Positions 11,216-24,406 of a stretch of DNA of 64,000 nucleotides are shown piece by piece. Source of the DNA: Atherix ibis (lineage: Eukaryota; Arthropoda; Insecta; Diptera; Athericidae); assembly GCA_958298945.1 (NCBI GenBank), contig OY282605.1:34574811-34638810 (forward strand). Direction: 5' to 3'. Each line of letters begins with the position of its first letter. Within the stretch, counting starts at the first letter, position 1. The notes under the pieces were generated by a model. The model ran no database searches and had not been told where the DNA came from. It was given only the letters and a program-made list of their open reading frames with translations. Position numbers and translations under genes: made by a program.

Positions 11216-13354
11216 CTAAACTCAAAAATTTTAATGTAGGCTATATAAAAAATTTATTCAAAATGATCGAATTCTGCAAGAAATCTTTTCTAATTAATTT
11301 TATATTTTATGTACATATAATGGCAAAATTTAAGTACTATAATAAATAAACATATTATACCTAAATAAATTTTCATTAACTTTATTTTCCAAAGCGCAAA
11401 TTGGATAGCATTTTACTAGAATTCTAATAAACCTGAGCGAATGACCTATTGCCATATGACCTTTAGAGTCAAGGTACCTGAAATTAAAATATTAATACTA
11501 ATAAAATAAGATAAAGTTATTTGCAATAGTTTTTTCAGTACTTAATTGGTTTTTTTGCATATTCACATTTGATTTTCTAAATCAAAAAATTCTAATTACA
11601 TCAAAGTAGTTGCTCGTCAAATAAACCACCTACACAAAAATCTAATTAAAATCTTTTCTAAAAATGCTAAATTTACTTGTAAAATTTCACAACTAAATGA
11701 TTTATAAATAAATTATCAGCTCCATTAACAATTAATCAAACAAACACCATTCATACGCCGCAATGATAAGTTATTCAAATAGTTGAGCGGCAGGGAACGG
11801 CACGGGACTATTGGAAACATTTGCTTCCTGGATGGCGCATACGTATTCCGTCAATGGAATTGTAACAATTTTCAAATTTTTCCATACTGATATCCCCGCA
11901 GTCAATTTAGCTACAGCAGATGGATGAACTCAAGATCTATTTTGAAGTGGATATGAAGTGATTGTAGAGTGTCGAAGATACATCAAAGTGATGGGATTTT
12001 CTTGTTCGTATTCCGGAAAGTGTAGATTTCTGGCAAACTGCCTATCTGGAAATCTTAGTTTTATCTAAAAACGGCTCCGCCACCCGATTAGACCGCTGAG
12101 TGAACATTTGGAAACCGCTAAAATGAAATATGACAGACCGTTGCGATATTCATAAATTAGACGTCCGCCCGACAACCCTTTCGCTTTTCCTGTCATTCTT
12201 CTCGGTAGTGTATTTATTTCAACCACTTAATAACGTGTTTCAAGTAAGTGTAGTCATACTGTTCCGGGAATAGATACTTAACCATGCTTTCTGTTGAATA
12301 CTGGATCCGGGCAAGATCTTACATGATAGAGAATGGCATTCCAGACTACATGGCAGTTATTTATGTAAATGCAAAGATGTACGCATATTTTCTGGACTTG
12401 TCAAATGGACTTATAATAAAGGAGCATATGATTGATTAGTCCAGGTTCCATTTTTGGGAGAGCAACTTGAATCATGTTTGGATAGGGTGAACGTTGTTGG
12501 AATTCTTTGCTATTCAAAGATAGACTCTAGAATTAAGGGGCCACCTCTAGGGAGACGTACTTTACTGTAGAATAAATTGAATATTATTTCTACGATATAT
12601 CCAATTCAATCATTCTTTTTGATCATTTTGTGATGTTATTATTTAAATAACTACTAAGTAATATAAACCCATAATTGGCTGAACTCGAAATTTACTGGAT
12701 GATATTTTTAAAGAGTTTGTGTTACCTTCTAACCCGTATAATATTATTGAGCTGGACATTTTATCATTACTTAATAAAACTAATAATTTCGGAGATGTAT
12801 AATTTATCTAAATGGTAATATTTGAGGGGTAAGATATATATGAACAATATAATCTGGCAATTATACATAATCCTTGTATGGGTACAAAGATAAATTAAAT
12901 TAAATGGCAAAAAATTAAATTTAATCTAATACATTAGGAACATTTTAAAGTGGTTCATGTTGGGTTTTTTTTGTTTTTTGTTTTTTTAGCTTAAGGACCA
13001 AAAAACGAATGTTAATTTGATTTGGGAGACGTATATTTAAATATGAGTAGTTGACGGTAAAATTTTTTTTGCAATAAGTGCCTAAAAGCGGATGTAAAGT
13101 AATTCGGCAATTGAATGACTGTTAAATTTACATTACCATTTTTGAGACAATCGCATCGATTTTATTATAATAAAAAATTCTGAAGATATTCATTTAAAAT
13201 GTATATTTTTACTTTAATGTCATAAAATTTTATTAATTCAGTGACTATATTTGAGGTACCTATAAGGTGATTATGAATCAATATTTTTTACTCTTCTCAG
13301 AGTTATTGAAAATCAGCAAGTGAAATTGCTTTCAGCTTCTTTGTTTAGCTTCGA
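11216..13354. other. Mostly unannotated; one 51-codon ORF at 12284-12439
   Basis: No transposon motif is seen. At 12284 a plus-strand ORF of 51 codons begins MLSVEYWIRARSYMIENG and ends at TAG near 12439. Its composition looks less random than its neighbours, but I recognise no family and no splice context. The block ccaaagcgcaaattgga at 11389 recurs at about 42073, so part of this stretch is repetitive. Confidence 0.35.
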
Positions 13355-14155
13355 TTAGACTATTCGAGAAATAACCGGATTATTCGAGCCAAATTTTCAT
13401 CTCGATCTGATACCTCAAAAATGATGACATAAGCAAACGATCGTCCAATTGAACCTTCAAACTTTGAACAGTGATTACACATTAGCTCGATCAAAGTTCG
13501 CCCAGTCAGAATTTGTTTGAGCTCCATTTTTTTCGTCATCTATTTGACATTTGACATTAGTTTCATTTTCTAGCATTTGGCATCCCAAGAAATTTGGCAA
13601 TTAAGGATAGGCAAAAATATATTTGAATATAAAAAATTAAAGAAAGTATAATTCGAGCTGTTCTCAGAAGTTTGCAGGGGTAATTACTTCGAGCAGAAAT
13701 TTTATAGCAATTTTCACCGTATTTGCAAGGATAATTTCGATCACCTTTTGGAACTGTTCTTGCCATTAATCACCAAACAAGATACACCAATGTCTAGACT
13801 GAGCAACTCAACGTGACTGATATAGTTGAACAATATATTTTACGACATTTTTTTTGCATAAACAACCGACAAATTAAGACAGAAAATAAACAATTTTTAA
13901 TATACAAATGTTCTTCACACAAATCACAATGCAAAATGTCAAAATTGAAATAATGTTCGTGCTCGAACAAGCTGATTGAATAAATATTTTCATTCGAGCT
14001 GCGTGTTCGAGGTGATTACACCATTCCAGAATATCTACATATCTTGTCAGTCTCGAACATGCTCGATCGAGTGAAACGTATTCGTCCAATATGTTCAAGC
14101 ATATATTGTACTCTAGCCGAAAATATGGACGATTTTTACCTTCAAATTCGAGAAT
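13355..14155. other. Cluster of TCGA / TTCGAG motifs
   Basis: About a dozen TCGA tetramers, most as ttcgag, ctcgaa or ctcgat, fall in 800 bp of otherwise AT-rich DNA, for example at 13363, 13382, 13654, 13690, 13991, 14008, 14053 and 14145. No coding function is apparent. It may be a decayed repeat or a set of binding sites. Confidence 0.35.
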
Positions 14156-15487
14156 TTCTGAAATGTTGTTATCATAGCCCTACACTCCTTTAGATATTAT
14201 CAACAATATAAAAATGGAGTCCTTGAAAGTTTTTTAATCTAAGAGAATATAAAAGTCACCCAACATAAGATCAGTTAAATAGGGAAAATTAAAAAAGCAC
14301 AAGAATCCCTTCGTCGTGCAAACATTTGCTGATGAAGGGTGGTTTTTTCTCAGTCTAATCCGCATTTTCATCAATTTTAATTTTAAATAACAAACACATC
14401 TTATACGTTAAAAGTGTGACCAGTACTCGTTGATAAAAAATGTCATGTGACCGATTAAATGCGCAGCACCTTTTTTGAGCTTTTTAAAGACTCATTCATT
14501 AATCGATGGTCTGGCCTCACAAGAGCCCTCACTCATTTCTCATTTTCATCAATTTTTGATGTTGAAGATCTCACTGAGTGTACTTAAACCATCGAAAAGC
14601 TTATGTTCTTGATAAGAAATATTTTCCGTTAGTACGTTGTAAGTCTTTGTAAGTCAAACTTACGGATTCTATAAGATAAGATATACCAAATGAAGATGTG
14701 AAATAGTGTTCCCACATAACATAGCTACATGTCGTACCTTTCAAAGTACTTCTTACTCTAAAACTTTATTAAAGAATAACTGCTAACAGAATTTAAATCA
14801 ATAAATTGTCACGCCAAATATCAAATGTTTAATTGCTTCTATTCTATAAAAAAAACTGCTCAGTGCTAAAAAAAATTGTTAACAATCTTGCCAATTTTTT
14901 TTTTAAATATTCTTCAAGTTATGAATATTTTTTAGTAAAATATTTTGACATAATTGTCTTGATTTAGCAATACTGGAACGTCTGCCTCTAAGTAATAGTG
15001 ATCTTGAATTCCAATCCTGCTATTGACATAGATGGAGTCCCATTAAGTTGTCGTCAAATGGTCTGAGTTGTTGTGGCGCCAAATATTAAAATTTCAACAC
15101 TGATAATACCAGACATAAACTCCAGAAAGAAAATATTTTTTAATATTTCTATTTTTACAATTTTTTATAGCCTTTTTGGGCATTGATTTCTTAATACCAA
15201 TTTTTTTACATTATTGTTTATTATATGTTATTTTTTAAATTTGCAAATTATTTTTAAGTAAATTCACAAATTATTTTACCAAAACAAGATTGTGAATTGT
15301 AAAAAAATTAAAGGAGTTTATAAAGTGCCATATTAAGACTCAGAGCAGATAGTTGAAGAAATTAATTTTTCAAAGAAATTATTTCATTTTTAATATAGAG
15401 TGTCCCAAAAAGCATACAAGATTTAAATTTTACGCCATTTGTTCGACATGATAATATAGTTTCTTATACTTAAATTGGAAAATATAG
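14156..15487. other. AT-rich DNA, nothing recognised
   Basis: No ORF or transposon motif. Two similar short stretches containing cattttcatcaattttaat occur near 14363 and 14538. Confidence 0.5.
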
Positions 15488-15840
15488 TTATGAACGATAT
15501 GGGGTTTCAACAAGACGGTGCCATATACCATACAGCTTGAGAAACAATTCAATTACTGCATGCGTCATTTCCTGGTCGTATTTAACACCGGTGATCAGAA
15601 TAGCCCGCCAAGATCATGCGATTTAACACCGTTGAACTTTTTCCTTTCGGGTTTTTTGAAGTCTACAGTTTATGCCAACTAGCCAACGATCACCTACGCC
15701 TTTAAAAATGAGCGCTTATATTAACAAAATCCAAGCATATTTATGCAAACCGGTCAGGGAATATTTCAACAAAAGAATGCGTATATGCCAGCAAAGCCGT
15801 AGAGGCCATTTACTCAATATGTTATTTCGTATTAATTATA
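15488..15840 (+). pseudogene. DD41D transposase relic, catalytic core
   Basis: The translation reads MGFQQDGAIYHTA, a stop, then ETIQLLHASFPGRI. After a frameshift it continues PPRSCDLTPLNFFLSGF, then a tail with SRRGHLLNMLF. This is the second and third catalytic region of a DD41D transposase. The QQDGA Asp is kept; the third Asp in TPLD has become Asn (TPLN). A premature stop and several frameshifts are present. Upstream domains and TIRs are not seen. Confidence 0.75.
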
Positions 15841-18002
15841 AAACCCTATTTTCTATCAAAATTACTTCTTGCATATATTTGGGATACCCTTTACTACAAA
15901 GGAACTTTTAAATAAAATGTATTCTAATATTACGCATGTTTAATAAATTGTATACATTTAAATACCTACAAAAATGCATAATTTTTATTTAAAATATTTA
16001 TTTGAAATTTCCCAAAATATTACCCCATTTCATGAAAAGAATATTTCTACATTAGTTCAAAAATAAATTAAAAATTCATTCGTATTTTTTAAGTTTGTTA
16101 AAATTATTTACATGTTAATTGAAATGACATGTTCTCTCCTATAAGTGACAAAACTAATGGGATGCTCTTTAAAAATAATATCACAAATTCCCTATAAATA
16201 ATGGAATATGTTATATTAAATGCAAAAAATTATAATCATATTTGTTCATAACAATTCGTATAATTGTGGTTTGAAATATGTATAACAGAGTAAAAATTTA
16301 TTATATAATCTTTTTATTTTTTACAATTATTTCTATATAATATCACATAAAAACTGGAAGGTTTGAAAATAACTATAAATACGAAAATAAACAATGTTGT
16401 GCAAGAACAGACTAATGTGGAAGTCAAGTGTTTGATGGCGTTGAAAAATAGCAAGTGCCACTTTGCATTGTGATTATTTCCAGTAATAGCAACAGAAAAC
16501 ATTAGTAATAATATTAAAAGCATTGTGGACTTTAATAGCATGTGTAGGTAAATATAAAAGGTTGGAGCGAAATTGTTGCAAATATGATACATTAACATAG
16601 GTTGGGTTATGTGTGAACATCTCTATAGTCAACATTTTTGCTGATGGGAAGACTATCCGGATCCGGATACACAAGTACATATAATCGTCTGGGTGCACTT
16701 TGCATTTCCACTTACTTTTCATATGAACCGCAAAATGAATAACCATCACTTGAAACTTTTTAACTTACTCACTAGCCTTTCGTGAATATATCATAACCGT
16801 CATCACCGTCACCACTACTTCCATCAAAATTTCCGTAACTATCCTCATCATCATCACTTATTTTGCTGTGTAATTTTTCAATAGTATAACAAGAAATTTA
16901 CAAAGGAAAAAAATATTTTCCGCAAAATATACGCGTTAGCTTGCATCGGTTAAAGGCAATGCTTTGTGGCAGTCACTAACCGACATTAATACCATAACGA
17001 TAATGTTAACTGCCATCCATCCCCGAAGTTGAACCCTTTTTCTACAACTCTTTGAGGGTATATTTCACCACAGTATGGTAACCGTCTCGGCACGTACCAA
17101 CGATGGCAACTTAGCCACCGATTATTAATTTTCGTGATATTCCCCCATCTTCAATGGAGAACGCAAAAGTTCTAAATGCAATGCAAACAGACACGATTCG
17201 GTTATGGAAGAATGGTAGGTGAGCAAACAAACACTCCCCTTCGTACTCTGGCTCTGTCAAAGAGAATTTTAGTATTCACATCTATTAAAAGTGCTCAACT
17301 CTGTTATGGTCAATACGGTGGTGAATGGTCCCCTGTGCTCATATGGGAACCCATGTTTCGGTTTAGGTTTGCATCAATTTATGGTTGTAACACAATTTTC
17401 GATGTACCAAAATGCATACAAATTTTGATGGTACAGAAGAGATTTTTGCATGGTCATGAAAATATGGTATATCGAATCAACACGCTGTTCAAAGTCCTCA
17501 ATAAATTCAACCAATAAAAAAATGTTGGTTTTTGGCAAAATTATTAGGTGGCTACCGGCGCATTTTCATTTGAAAATTATAACAAACGTGATAATTCGAA
17601 AGTGGTTACAAAAATTTATTACAAAATATTTCGTTTTTTAAAGTAAACTATATTTTCTAATACAGAAAAAAAATTTAATTCCTTATTTTTGCTGCACAAC
17701 TAAACGTTTATAATCTGTAGTAAAGACTTTTGTATTTTTATTTATTTTATTAGCGTAAATGGATAGGTACAAAACCGTAATAATATATAATTAACCAATT
17801 TGTTAGTTTAAAAATAAAGTCTTGTCATTTAACCGGTATCCAACATATCTATTATCTAAAGTAACATTAATTTTATTATAAAAATATAATAAAAATTAAT
17901 TTTTTAAATGGGTTTTTGAAACCCACAAATAATTGTTAAATTTTGTAGATATTATATTCACAAAAACTTGTTCTCTAGTGTGCATTTGGATCTAAAGATT
18001 TC
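15841..18002. other. No supported gene
   Basis: ORFs of 91-113 codons at 16314-16749 (-) and 17176-17517 (+) show no recognisable domain. A degenerate (cat/cac) trinucleotide-rich patch lies at about 16795-16860. I see no TIR pair or reverse transcriptase motif. Confidence 0.45.
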
Positions 18003-18421
18003 AGTGACCATTATTTCTTTGAAGATAAAGATGAAGAGACCACTATCGACTATATGTGGATTTAACAAAACGACATCATCAAAAAAGTGTTAGGACTACT
18101 AACGCGAAAAATTTATTGATCATAAATGCAGAATCAGGATACAACTTAATGGACAGATACCTTTAATGCTAAATATAATAATTCGAAAATCGAATAATCA
18201 GCCGAAATTCTGATGTCAATTGGCAGCCTCTGAGCCGTTAAGGATAAATGTTACGCAAGCCATTCAGAGACAATTGAGGCCTTGAAATACGAAATCAAAG
18301 TTGCCATTGAAGAGATACAAGCCCAGACAATCGAAAATGTACTGAAAAATTGGGTCGAGCGAATGGGGTACTGTAAGGCCAGCCGTGGCAGTCATTTAAA
18401 TGATATTGTGTTTTATTCTTA
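18003..18421 (+). pseudogene. DD41D transposase relic, C-terminal part
   Basis: Collinear pieces read YFFEDKDEETTIDYMW (about 18010), RIISRNSDVNWQPLSR (about 18196), then CYASHSETIEALKYEIK and ENVLKNWVERMGYCKASRG, ending SHLNDIVFYS with a stop at about 18421. The piece between PLSR and CYAS, which normally carries TPLDYFLWG and the third Asp, is deleted. The last 50 codons are in one frame and look fairly young. No TIR is found. Confidence 0.8.
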
Positions 18422-18547
18422 AATTTTAAGGTTCAATCTTTCTAATAAAATCGGAATTATGCAACTTTTAAATTTTGCACCACATTTATGGTCCACCTTT
18501 CAATCGAGTTGATATATAAAATGGAAAACCATTTTATGTATGGAATA

Positions 18548-19450
18548 TATTTTTATTATTTAAACGATCCAACCTAATAAAGAAACCGCAAAAAATTTGG
18601 TACAAAATATCTTTATTTCTCAACATAGGCCTCTTTTTAGCTCGATAACCCACTTCTGCCAATATATTCATTAGATTCGATACTCTGTTTATAGTAAAAA
18701 CCGTCAAGCTTCTCAAAAAAGCCATTGCCGCAGATTCCACCTCTTCATTGTTAGCAGATCTTTTACCAGCGACCCATTTTCTAAAGTATGGGAAGAGAAA
18801 ATAATACGGGGGGAATAAATCCGGCGAATAGGATACGTTCGCATAATACTCGCCGTTGATTTTTGAAGACAATCAATGAAAATTATACCGCACGCATTCC
18901 ATGGATCTGTCTTCACCTTCTTTGCAGCTGATTTTCCCCCTTAGTCCATGGTTTTTACTATTACTTCATCTCAGGTGTGAAGTAACTGGCCCATATGTCA
19001 TCTATGGATATGAATCGATGCAAAAACTCGGCTTCATCGTTGCGTCACATCACCAAACACTTGATTGAAACGATGCTGTTTATGCTCCATTGTGAGCAAA
19101 CGCGGCAACTAACTTGCGCACAACTTTCTCATGTCCAAATATTCAGTCAATATGCGATGTACAGCACTTTTTGAAATACCTACCATGTTTGCTAGCTTTC
19201 GCACTGTCAGTGCAACGTCATCCAAAACCATTTTCTAGAATAGCTTCACCACTATCATATTTTATTATTGTAAATGAAGGAGTTTGTTTGACGACCGTTC
19301 ACTATTAACTGAAACAAATACCAAATAACGCAGTATTATCAAACTTCAAACTTAAGCTTTTGTAACGTTTGTATCTTCGACCATGGTAATTATTTTCAAA
19401 CAAAAATCGCCATTTATACGTCAGGTTGGGTACTTATCGGACTTCTCTCG
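18548..19450 (-). mobile_element. Irritans-like mariner relic (family M2), copy 1
   Basis: The 5' TIR is at the right, ending 19450 before TA (revcomp begins cgagagaagtccgataagta). The left TIR has decayed to gatccaacct near 18570, so that end is approximate. Minus-strand pieces: a short N-terminal half near 19090 (MEHK), GIIFIDCLQK (about 18870), then a jump to SYSPDLFPPYYFLF and KWVAGKRSANNEEVESA. The deletion between the two removes the HQDNAP block with the second Asp. The third Asp position reads PYYFLF instead of SDYFLF. A related copy is at 31538. Confidence 0.7.
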
Positions 19451-20470
19451 TATATATTTTTTTTTTTATTTTTCCAAATTTTGAACTTGCAAAAACCAAA
19501 TTTAATAAAACAATTTTCTATGAAATTCATTCTAATTTTTATAAAAATAACTTCTTAATTCAAAATGATTGTAAATGTTTGCAAATAAATTGAGACACAT
19601 TTCTGTACTAAATATTTTTATTCTTATTTGCAAATCCCTTTGTAGATTATGTTTCCAAATAATTTTGAAGAGATAAGAGGAATAAATTGTTTTGATATAA
19701 AAAATTCCGAAATTTGTCCATTCACTTTTGTAGTTAACATGAGACTGTCAAATAAATTTGATATCTACGAATGAATTCCATGTAATCATATTTTATCAAT
19801 TTTATTTCTGCTTATTTTCCTTAGCTTTCGAATCGATAAATATATAATAAGTGTTGACACTAAACTTTTAGTATCAAATGTATGGTCAAATATTCGGTCA
19901 TAAGAGAAATCTGAAACGTATTCAATATTCTAGCAATTATTTCATGGTCAATTTAATTCCATATGCGATATTGTATTCAATTTATACATTTTTATTGAGT
20001 ATTGATTATTTATTCTGATATTTATGAAATATTTGCTAAGATATTTAGTGAATAAATGAAAATTATTAATAAATTCTTCATTTGCGATTTATGAGAATCT
20101 GTCCATATCAATGAACATACATATTTATGGATAAATATTAATAATTCTTAGTAATTAGAAACGAAATATAATAGAATATTATTATTAAATTTATGTTCTT
20201 TACTATAGATTTTATTTCCAATGGGATTTCTCTTGAAAAAAATAAATATAAAAAGTATAAGTGCTCGTATCTATAAGAAAATTTTTTATTATTCAAAAAT
20301 ATATAGAGTTATCCAGCTTTTACTTTAAAAACTATTAGCACATTTTACGTAAAACAAGCCTACATCAGTTTTTAAAAAAATTCGAAATCAGACTTTTTTC
20401 TAAGATTTTATGGGGGAAAAAAACAAAATTGAAGAAAAAAATTTTCCGAAATAAAGGAAATTATCCTGAA
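19451..20470. other. AT-rich DNA, nothing recognised
   Basis: Long A/T runs with no usable ORF or transposon signature. Confidence 0.55.
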
Positions 20471-20599
20471 TTAAATAAAAAAAAACTAAGTGCAACTTAA
20501 CAGGATTCTTCAAATATAGTAAAACAAAAACTAATATTTTAAGTCCTCTGCTTTGTGGTAGCCGAGTGAGTTTGCTACTAGTGCGAAAACTTAACTGGT
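20471..20599 (+). repeat. Dispersed repeat A, copy
   Basis: Matches 24407-24539 closely, including tttaagtcctctgctttgtgg, gagtgagtttgc and gtgcgaaaacttaactgg. Directly followed by mariner leader sequence. Confidence 0.8.
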
Positions 20600-21405
20600 C
20601 ACAAAGCACCGTCCTTCAAATGATTCCTGTCAAAATTTGACAGCAATCGCTCGATTGGTTCGTGAGATATAGCATTTTGAGTGAAGCAACTTTTGTTATT
20701 GAAAAAAAAATGGATAAAGACGAATTTCGTGTATTGATAAAGCATTGCTTCTTGATGAAAAAAAGTACAGTGGAAACCAAAGCATGGTTTGACAAACGTT
20801 ATCCGGACTCTGCTCCAGCTATTTCAACTGTGAAATATTGGTTTCGTCAATTTCGAACTGGTCGTACGAGCACAGTTGATGCAGAACGCAGTAGACGCCC
20901 AAAAGAGGTGGTTACGGCAGAAAACATCAAAAAAATCCACAAAATAATTTTAAATGACAGTAAAGTGAAGTTGAGCGAGATAGCTGAGACTCTGAAGATA
21001 TCGAAAGAGCGTGTTGGACATATCGTGCATGAATATTTGGGCATGCGAAAGCTGTGTGCAAAGTGGGTGCCGCTTGAGCTCACTGTGGACCAAAAACAAC
21101 AACGTGTTGATGATTCTGAGCAGTGTTTGGAGCTGTTCAAGCGCAATAAACCCGAATTTTTGCGTCGATATGTGACAATGGATGAAACATGGCTCCGTCA
21201 CTACACTCCAGAGTCCAATCGGCAGTCGGCAGAGTGGAGAGCGAGCGACGAACCGAATCCAAAGCGTGGAAAGACGTAACAGTCGGCTGGCAAGGTGATG
21301 GCGTCTGTATTTTGGGATGCGCATGGTATAATATTCATTGACTATCTCCAGAAGGGACAGACGATCAACAGCGACTATTATATAGCGTTATTGGAAAAAT
21401 TGAAG
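20600..21405 (+). pseudogene. Irritans-subfamily (Himar-like) mariner, 3'-truncated
   Basis: The ATG at 20710 opens a frame reading MDKDEFRVLIKHCFL, then the paired helix-turn-helix region (TVKYWFRQFRTGRTS and KISKERVGHIVHEYLGMRK), then RRYVTMDETWLRHY with the first catalytic Asp, and SNRQSAEWRAS. A TAA at 21277-21279 is the only interruption; the same frame continues with GKVMASVFWDAHGIIFIDYL and stops matching after LEKLK at about 21405. The second and third Asp blocks and the 3' TIR are gone. The normal family length is near 345-350 residues; about 230 codons remain. The upstream leader tgtcaaaatttgacagc resembles the leader at 62465. Confidence 0.88.
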
Positions 21406-21502
21406 ATTTTAATATTAACTATATGTAATTTTAACAAAATAATGCCAAAAGCTGCATATCAGTTTAAATTTTGTCTTCATATTATGCAAAAGTTTTCAAT
21501 AT

Positions 21503-21575
21503 CGATTATGATATTTATTAGCAACGTGGTATCGAATTTTAATAGTTCTTCCAAATTTTTAACCAATAACTATTT
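21503..21575 (+). repeat. Dispersed repeat C, copy 1
   Basis: Contains attagcaacgtggtatcgaa and ttcttccaaat, matched at 23581-23650 (attagccacgtggcatcgaa). No function is apparent. Confidence 0.6.
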
Positions 21576-21618
21576 TGAAAATTTTGTGATATCAATTGGA
21601 CCCCTAAGATTTTTTTAA

Positions 21619-21850
21619 ATAAATTTTTATAGAAATCTTATTAACGCTAATAAATTTTTTTAACACCTAAAATTTTTGTAATAAATTTTTATAGAAATTT
21701 TATTAACGCAAGAGCAATTTAAAACCAAAATCCACCTAGAAGCGGAAAAATTAATTAAAAACTAACTTAATAGATTTAAGATTATCTTTAAAGATTTTTA
21801 AAAAAATCATAATTTGAGTAAAATGGCACATTTTTCAAAATATAACAAAA
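21619..21850 (+). repeat. Dispersed repeat B, copy 1
   Basis: Shares aaatttttatagaaat, ttattaacgc, gcaatt, aatagatttaagattat and aaaatggcacatttttcaaa in order with 24862-25111. It has an internal tandem of about 60 bp, each half holding atagaaa and ttattaacgc. Confidence 0.75.
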
Positions 21851-24406
21851 AAAAATTGTCATCAAATTACAAATGTATTAAATTAATTTTTTTTTCTTAA
21901 ATTAAAAATTGGATAAATGTCTCGTTTATAGAGAAGGTGACTTTATTCAATCGCATTATTTTTTTTTATACTCATATATAATAAAATAGCAATATTAATG
22001 AAGTACAAACATTTTTTTTCCAATACTTCGCTTACAGATTTCTTGGAATAATTTCGCTCACCAAGATAATAAAAGCTGAAAATTCACAGAAATCCTAATC
22101 AAATAAACATTATTCAATCAAATAAATATTTGACAATTGTCATATAAAATGTAATAAAATATAACGAAATAAAAGTATAAATAATGAATCATTATTTATT
22201 TTTAACAACAACAAAAAAAATGAAAGCAAAACTTTGATTTTGTACTTACAACGAATGGCAGTTATTGGAAAAATGAGTAAAATTTTCAAGGAAAATATTG
22301 TATTTTTAGCAAATTTATCCTTTTTGCTAAAACAAAAACCAAGAAAGAAAAACTGAAAGGGACCAATGAAGATAATGTATTTGTATCTTCTGATAAGCCA
22401 AATTATCGAGTGTAAACTGATAAAAATGTTGTCATTTCAAAAAATGATATTACGAAAAGGCAGAAAATTGTATCAAAGTCATGGATTTCACTTGCTCGTT
22501 TATATATACTAACAGTGAATTGACAAATTGATAGGTACGACAACTAAATTCTGGGACCAAAAAAGGAAAACACAACTTAGCACTAAACTTCATAAACCAA
22601 AAAGACAAAAATCCATTGGAGCTACGAGTACTCCACTGTAGTAAGAATATTGAGAAAAAATGATTCTTTACGAGTTTCGGAACAAAAATTCATATGTGTC
22701 TGCATGAAAAACTAAGGAACAGGCCCACTTACTTCGCATATCCTTTTCGCATATGAGTAATTGTGTATGTATAAGGGGAATATTTTTTTTATAGCCCATG
22801 ATAAAATGCTCTGATAATGTCACCAGACCTTTTCGATAAATCACCCGTTATCGATGGTTCTTGCTTCCTCTTAAAAAAAACGGAAAAAAAACTGAGGAAG
22901 TATTGGAAAAGGACGCATAACAGTAAACATAACAGGCTCTCTGAAGATAGAATAAGCAAAATATCTTAAATATTTCATAAATATGTTAAAGCATATTTTT
23001 TTTTATTTTTTTATTTGTATTTTAAAACTTTTTTATCATTGATATTTCTTTTATCTTCTCCCTACTTTTCAGATCATTGCAAAAACTTTTCACATTAAAA
23101 TTAATTTTAGTTTAGGGTTTAGATCCTTCTCTTCACATTTAATAGAAAGATTTCAAATCAGACCAAATGGTTTCATGTTTTTGGTTAGACTTCTTCTAAA
23201 GTATTTTCAAATCTCTAACAAAGGATATTTGGTTGCCAAAATGATGTCTATTTTACTGGGGTCTTGTTATCAAAAAGGGTGCAATGTTCGTAGATATATT
23301 TTTCATTCTATTACATCTAAGATTTAATAAACTTTAAGAAGTAGTTTTCTAATAATTTCTTTAATTAAAGTATTATTTTTATTAATTTTTTAAAAAAAAT
23401 TCACTAAATATAATAAAAAAAATTTCATTTTACTTATAAGCCCAAGTATCAGAAATTATTACCCTTCAGTAATTCTAGGACACTCCTTTATATGTGCTTG
23501 TAAGTATTACCACGAATGTTTCTGTAATTTATTCCAATCACTGTCATTTTAAATAACACTCAATAGCGTGTCCAACCTTTGACTATGATAATTATTAGCC
23601 ACGTGGCATCGAATTTTAATAATTCTTCCAATTTATTGACCAATAAATATGCCACGATGACCGTTTTTAATTTCACAAAACAAATAAGAAATTTTGTTTG
23701 CACAGGACTAACAGAGTCTCTCACGTATAACGAACGTAGTCTCAGTAACTCTTAATAGTTAAGTGGTCAAATATGATTTGCAGAAAAATATTATTTTCTT
23801 TAAAAAAAATCTTAAAAACAAGTTTACCTCAGAATAAGGAAAATATTAAATATGGAATTAATTTCTTTTTATAACATCCAAAAAATCCGAAATTAATAAA
23901 ATTCAAATTTTTTATTTACAATCAAATCTTTAAAAAAATAAGTCATAAAAAGTTACATATTTTTAATCTGTCATAAATTCTGAAACATGCTTACAAGAGT
24001 TTTTTTTTTATAATTCGTTGCATGAATACAAAGTTATTATTTTTAGAAGGAAAAAAAACCGACCATCAATCAATAAATAATCTGTTAAAATCTTTAAGTT
24101 TATGACTATTGTCTTTTGAGATATCTAAAAATATAAACATATTATAGAATTCATTCAATATTTTGTCTTTGAGGATTTTTATTTACGAGTATGCGACAGT
24201 ATTAGAAAAAATTCCTTATGGATTATGGTAAATTTATCTAAAGAATATTTAAAATCCTTTTATTAAGTGTTGATATGGAGAAATTTTTAAATAATCTTTT
24301 TTATACTATAAATAGCTACGATTTTTGTTGTGTTAGTGGATTAAAATTTATTTTGGATATAAATACAAACTATCATATAGAATACGTCGGATGAAATAGA
24401 ATCAAT
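21851..24406. other. AT-rich DNA; repeat C copy 2 at 23581-23650
   Basis: Apart from the 70-bp match to repeat C, I find no ORF above 60 codons and no transposon motif. Several A and T homopolymers are present. Confidence 0.55.

Noticed and set aside
20847..21324. Minus-strand ORFs of 99 and 124 codons
   Set aside because: Shadows of the irritans mariner transposase on the plus strand.
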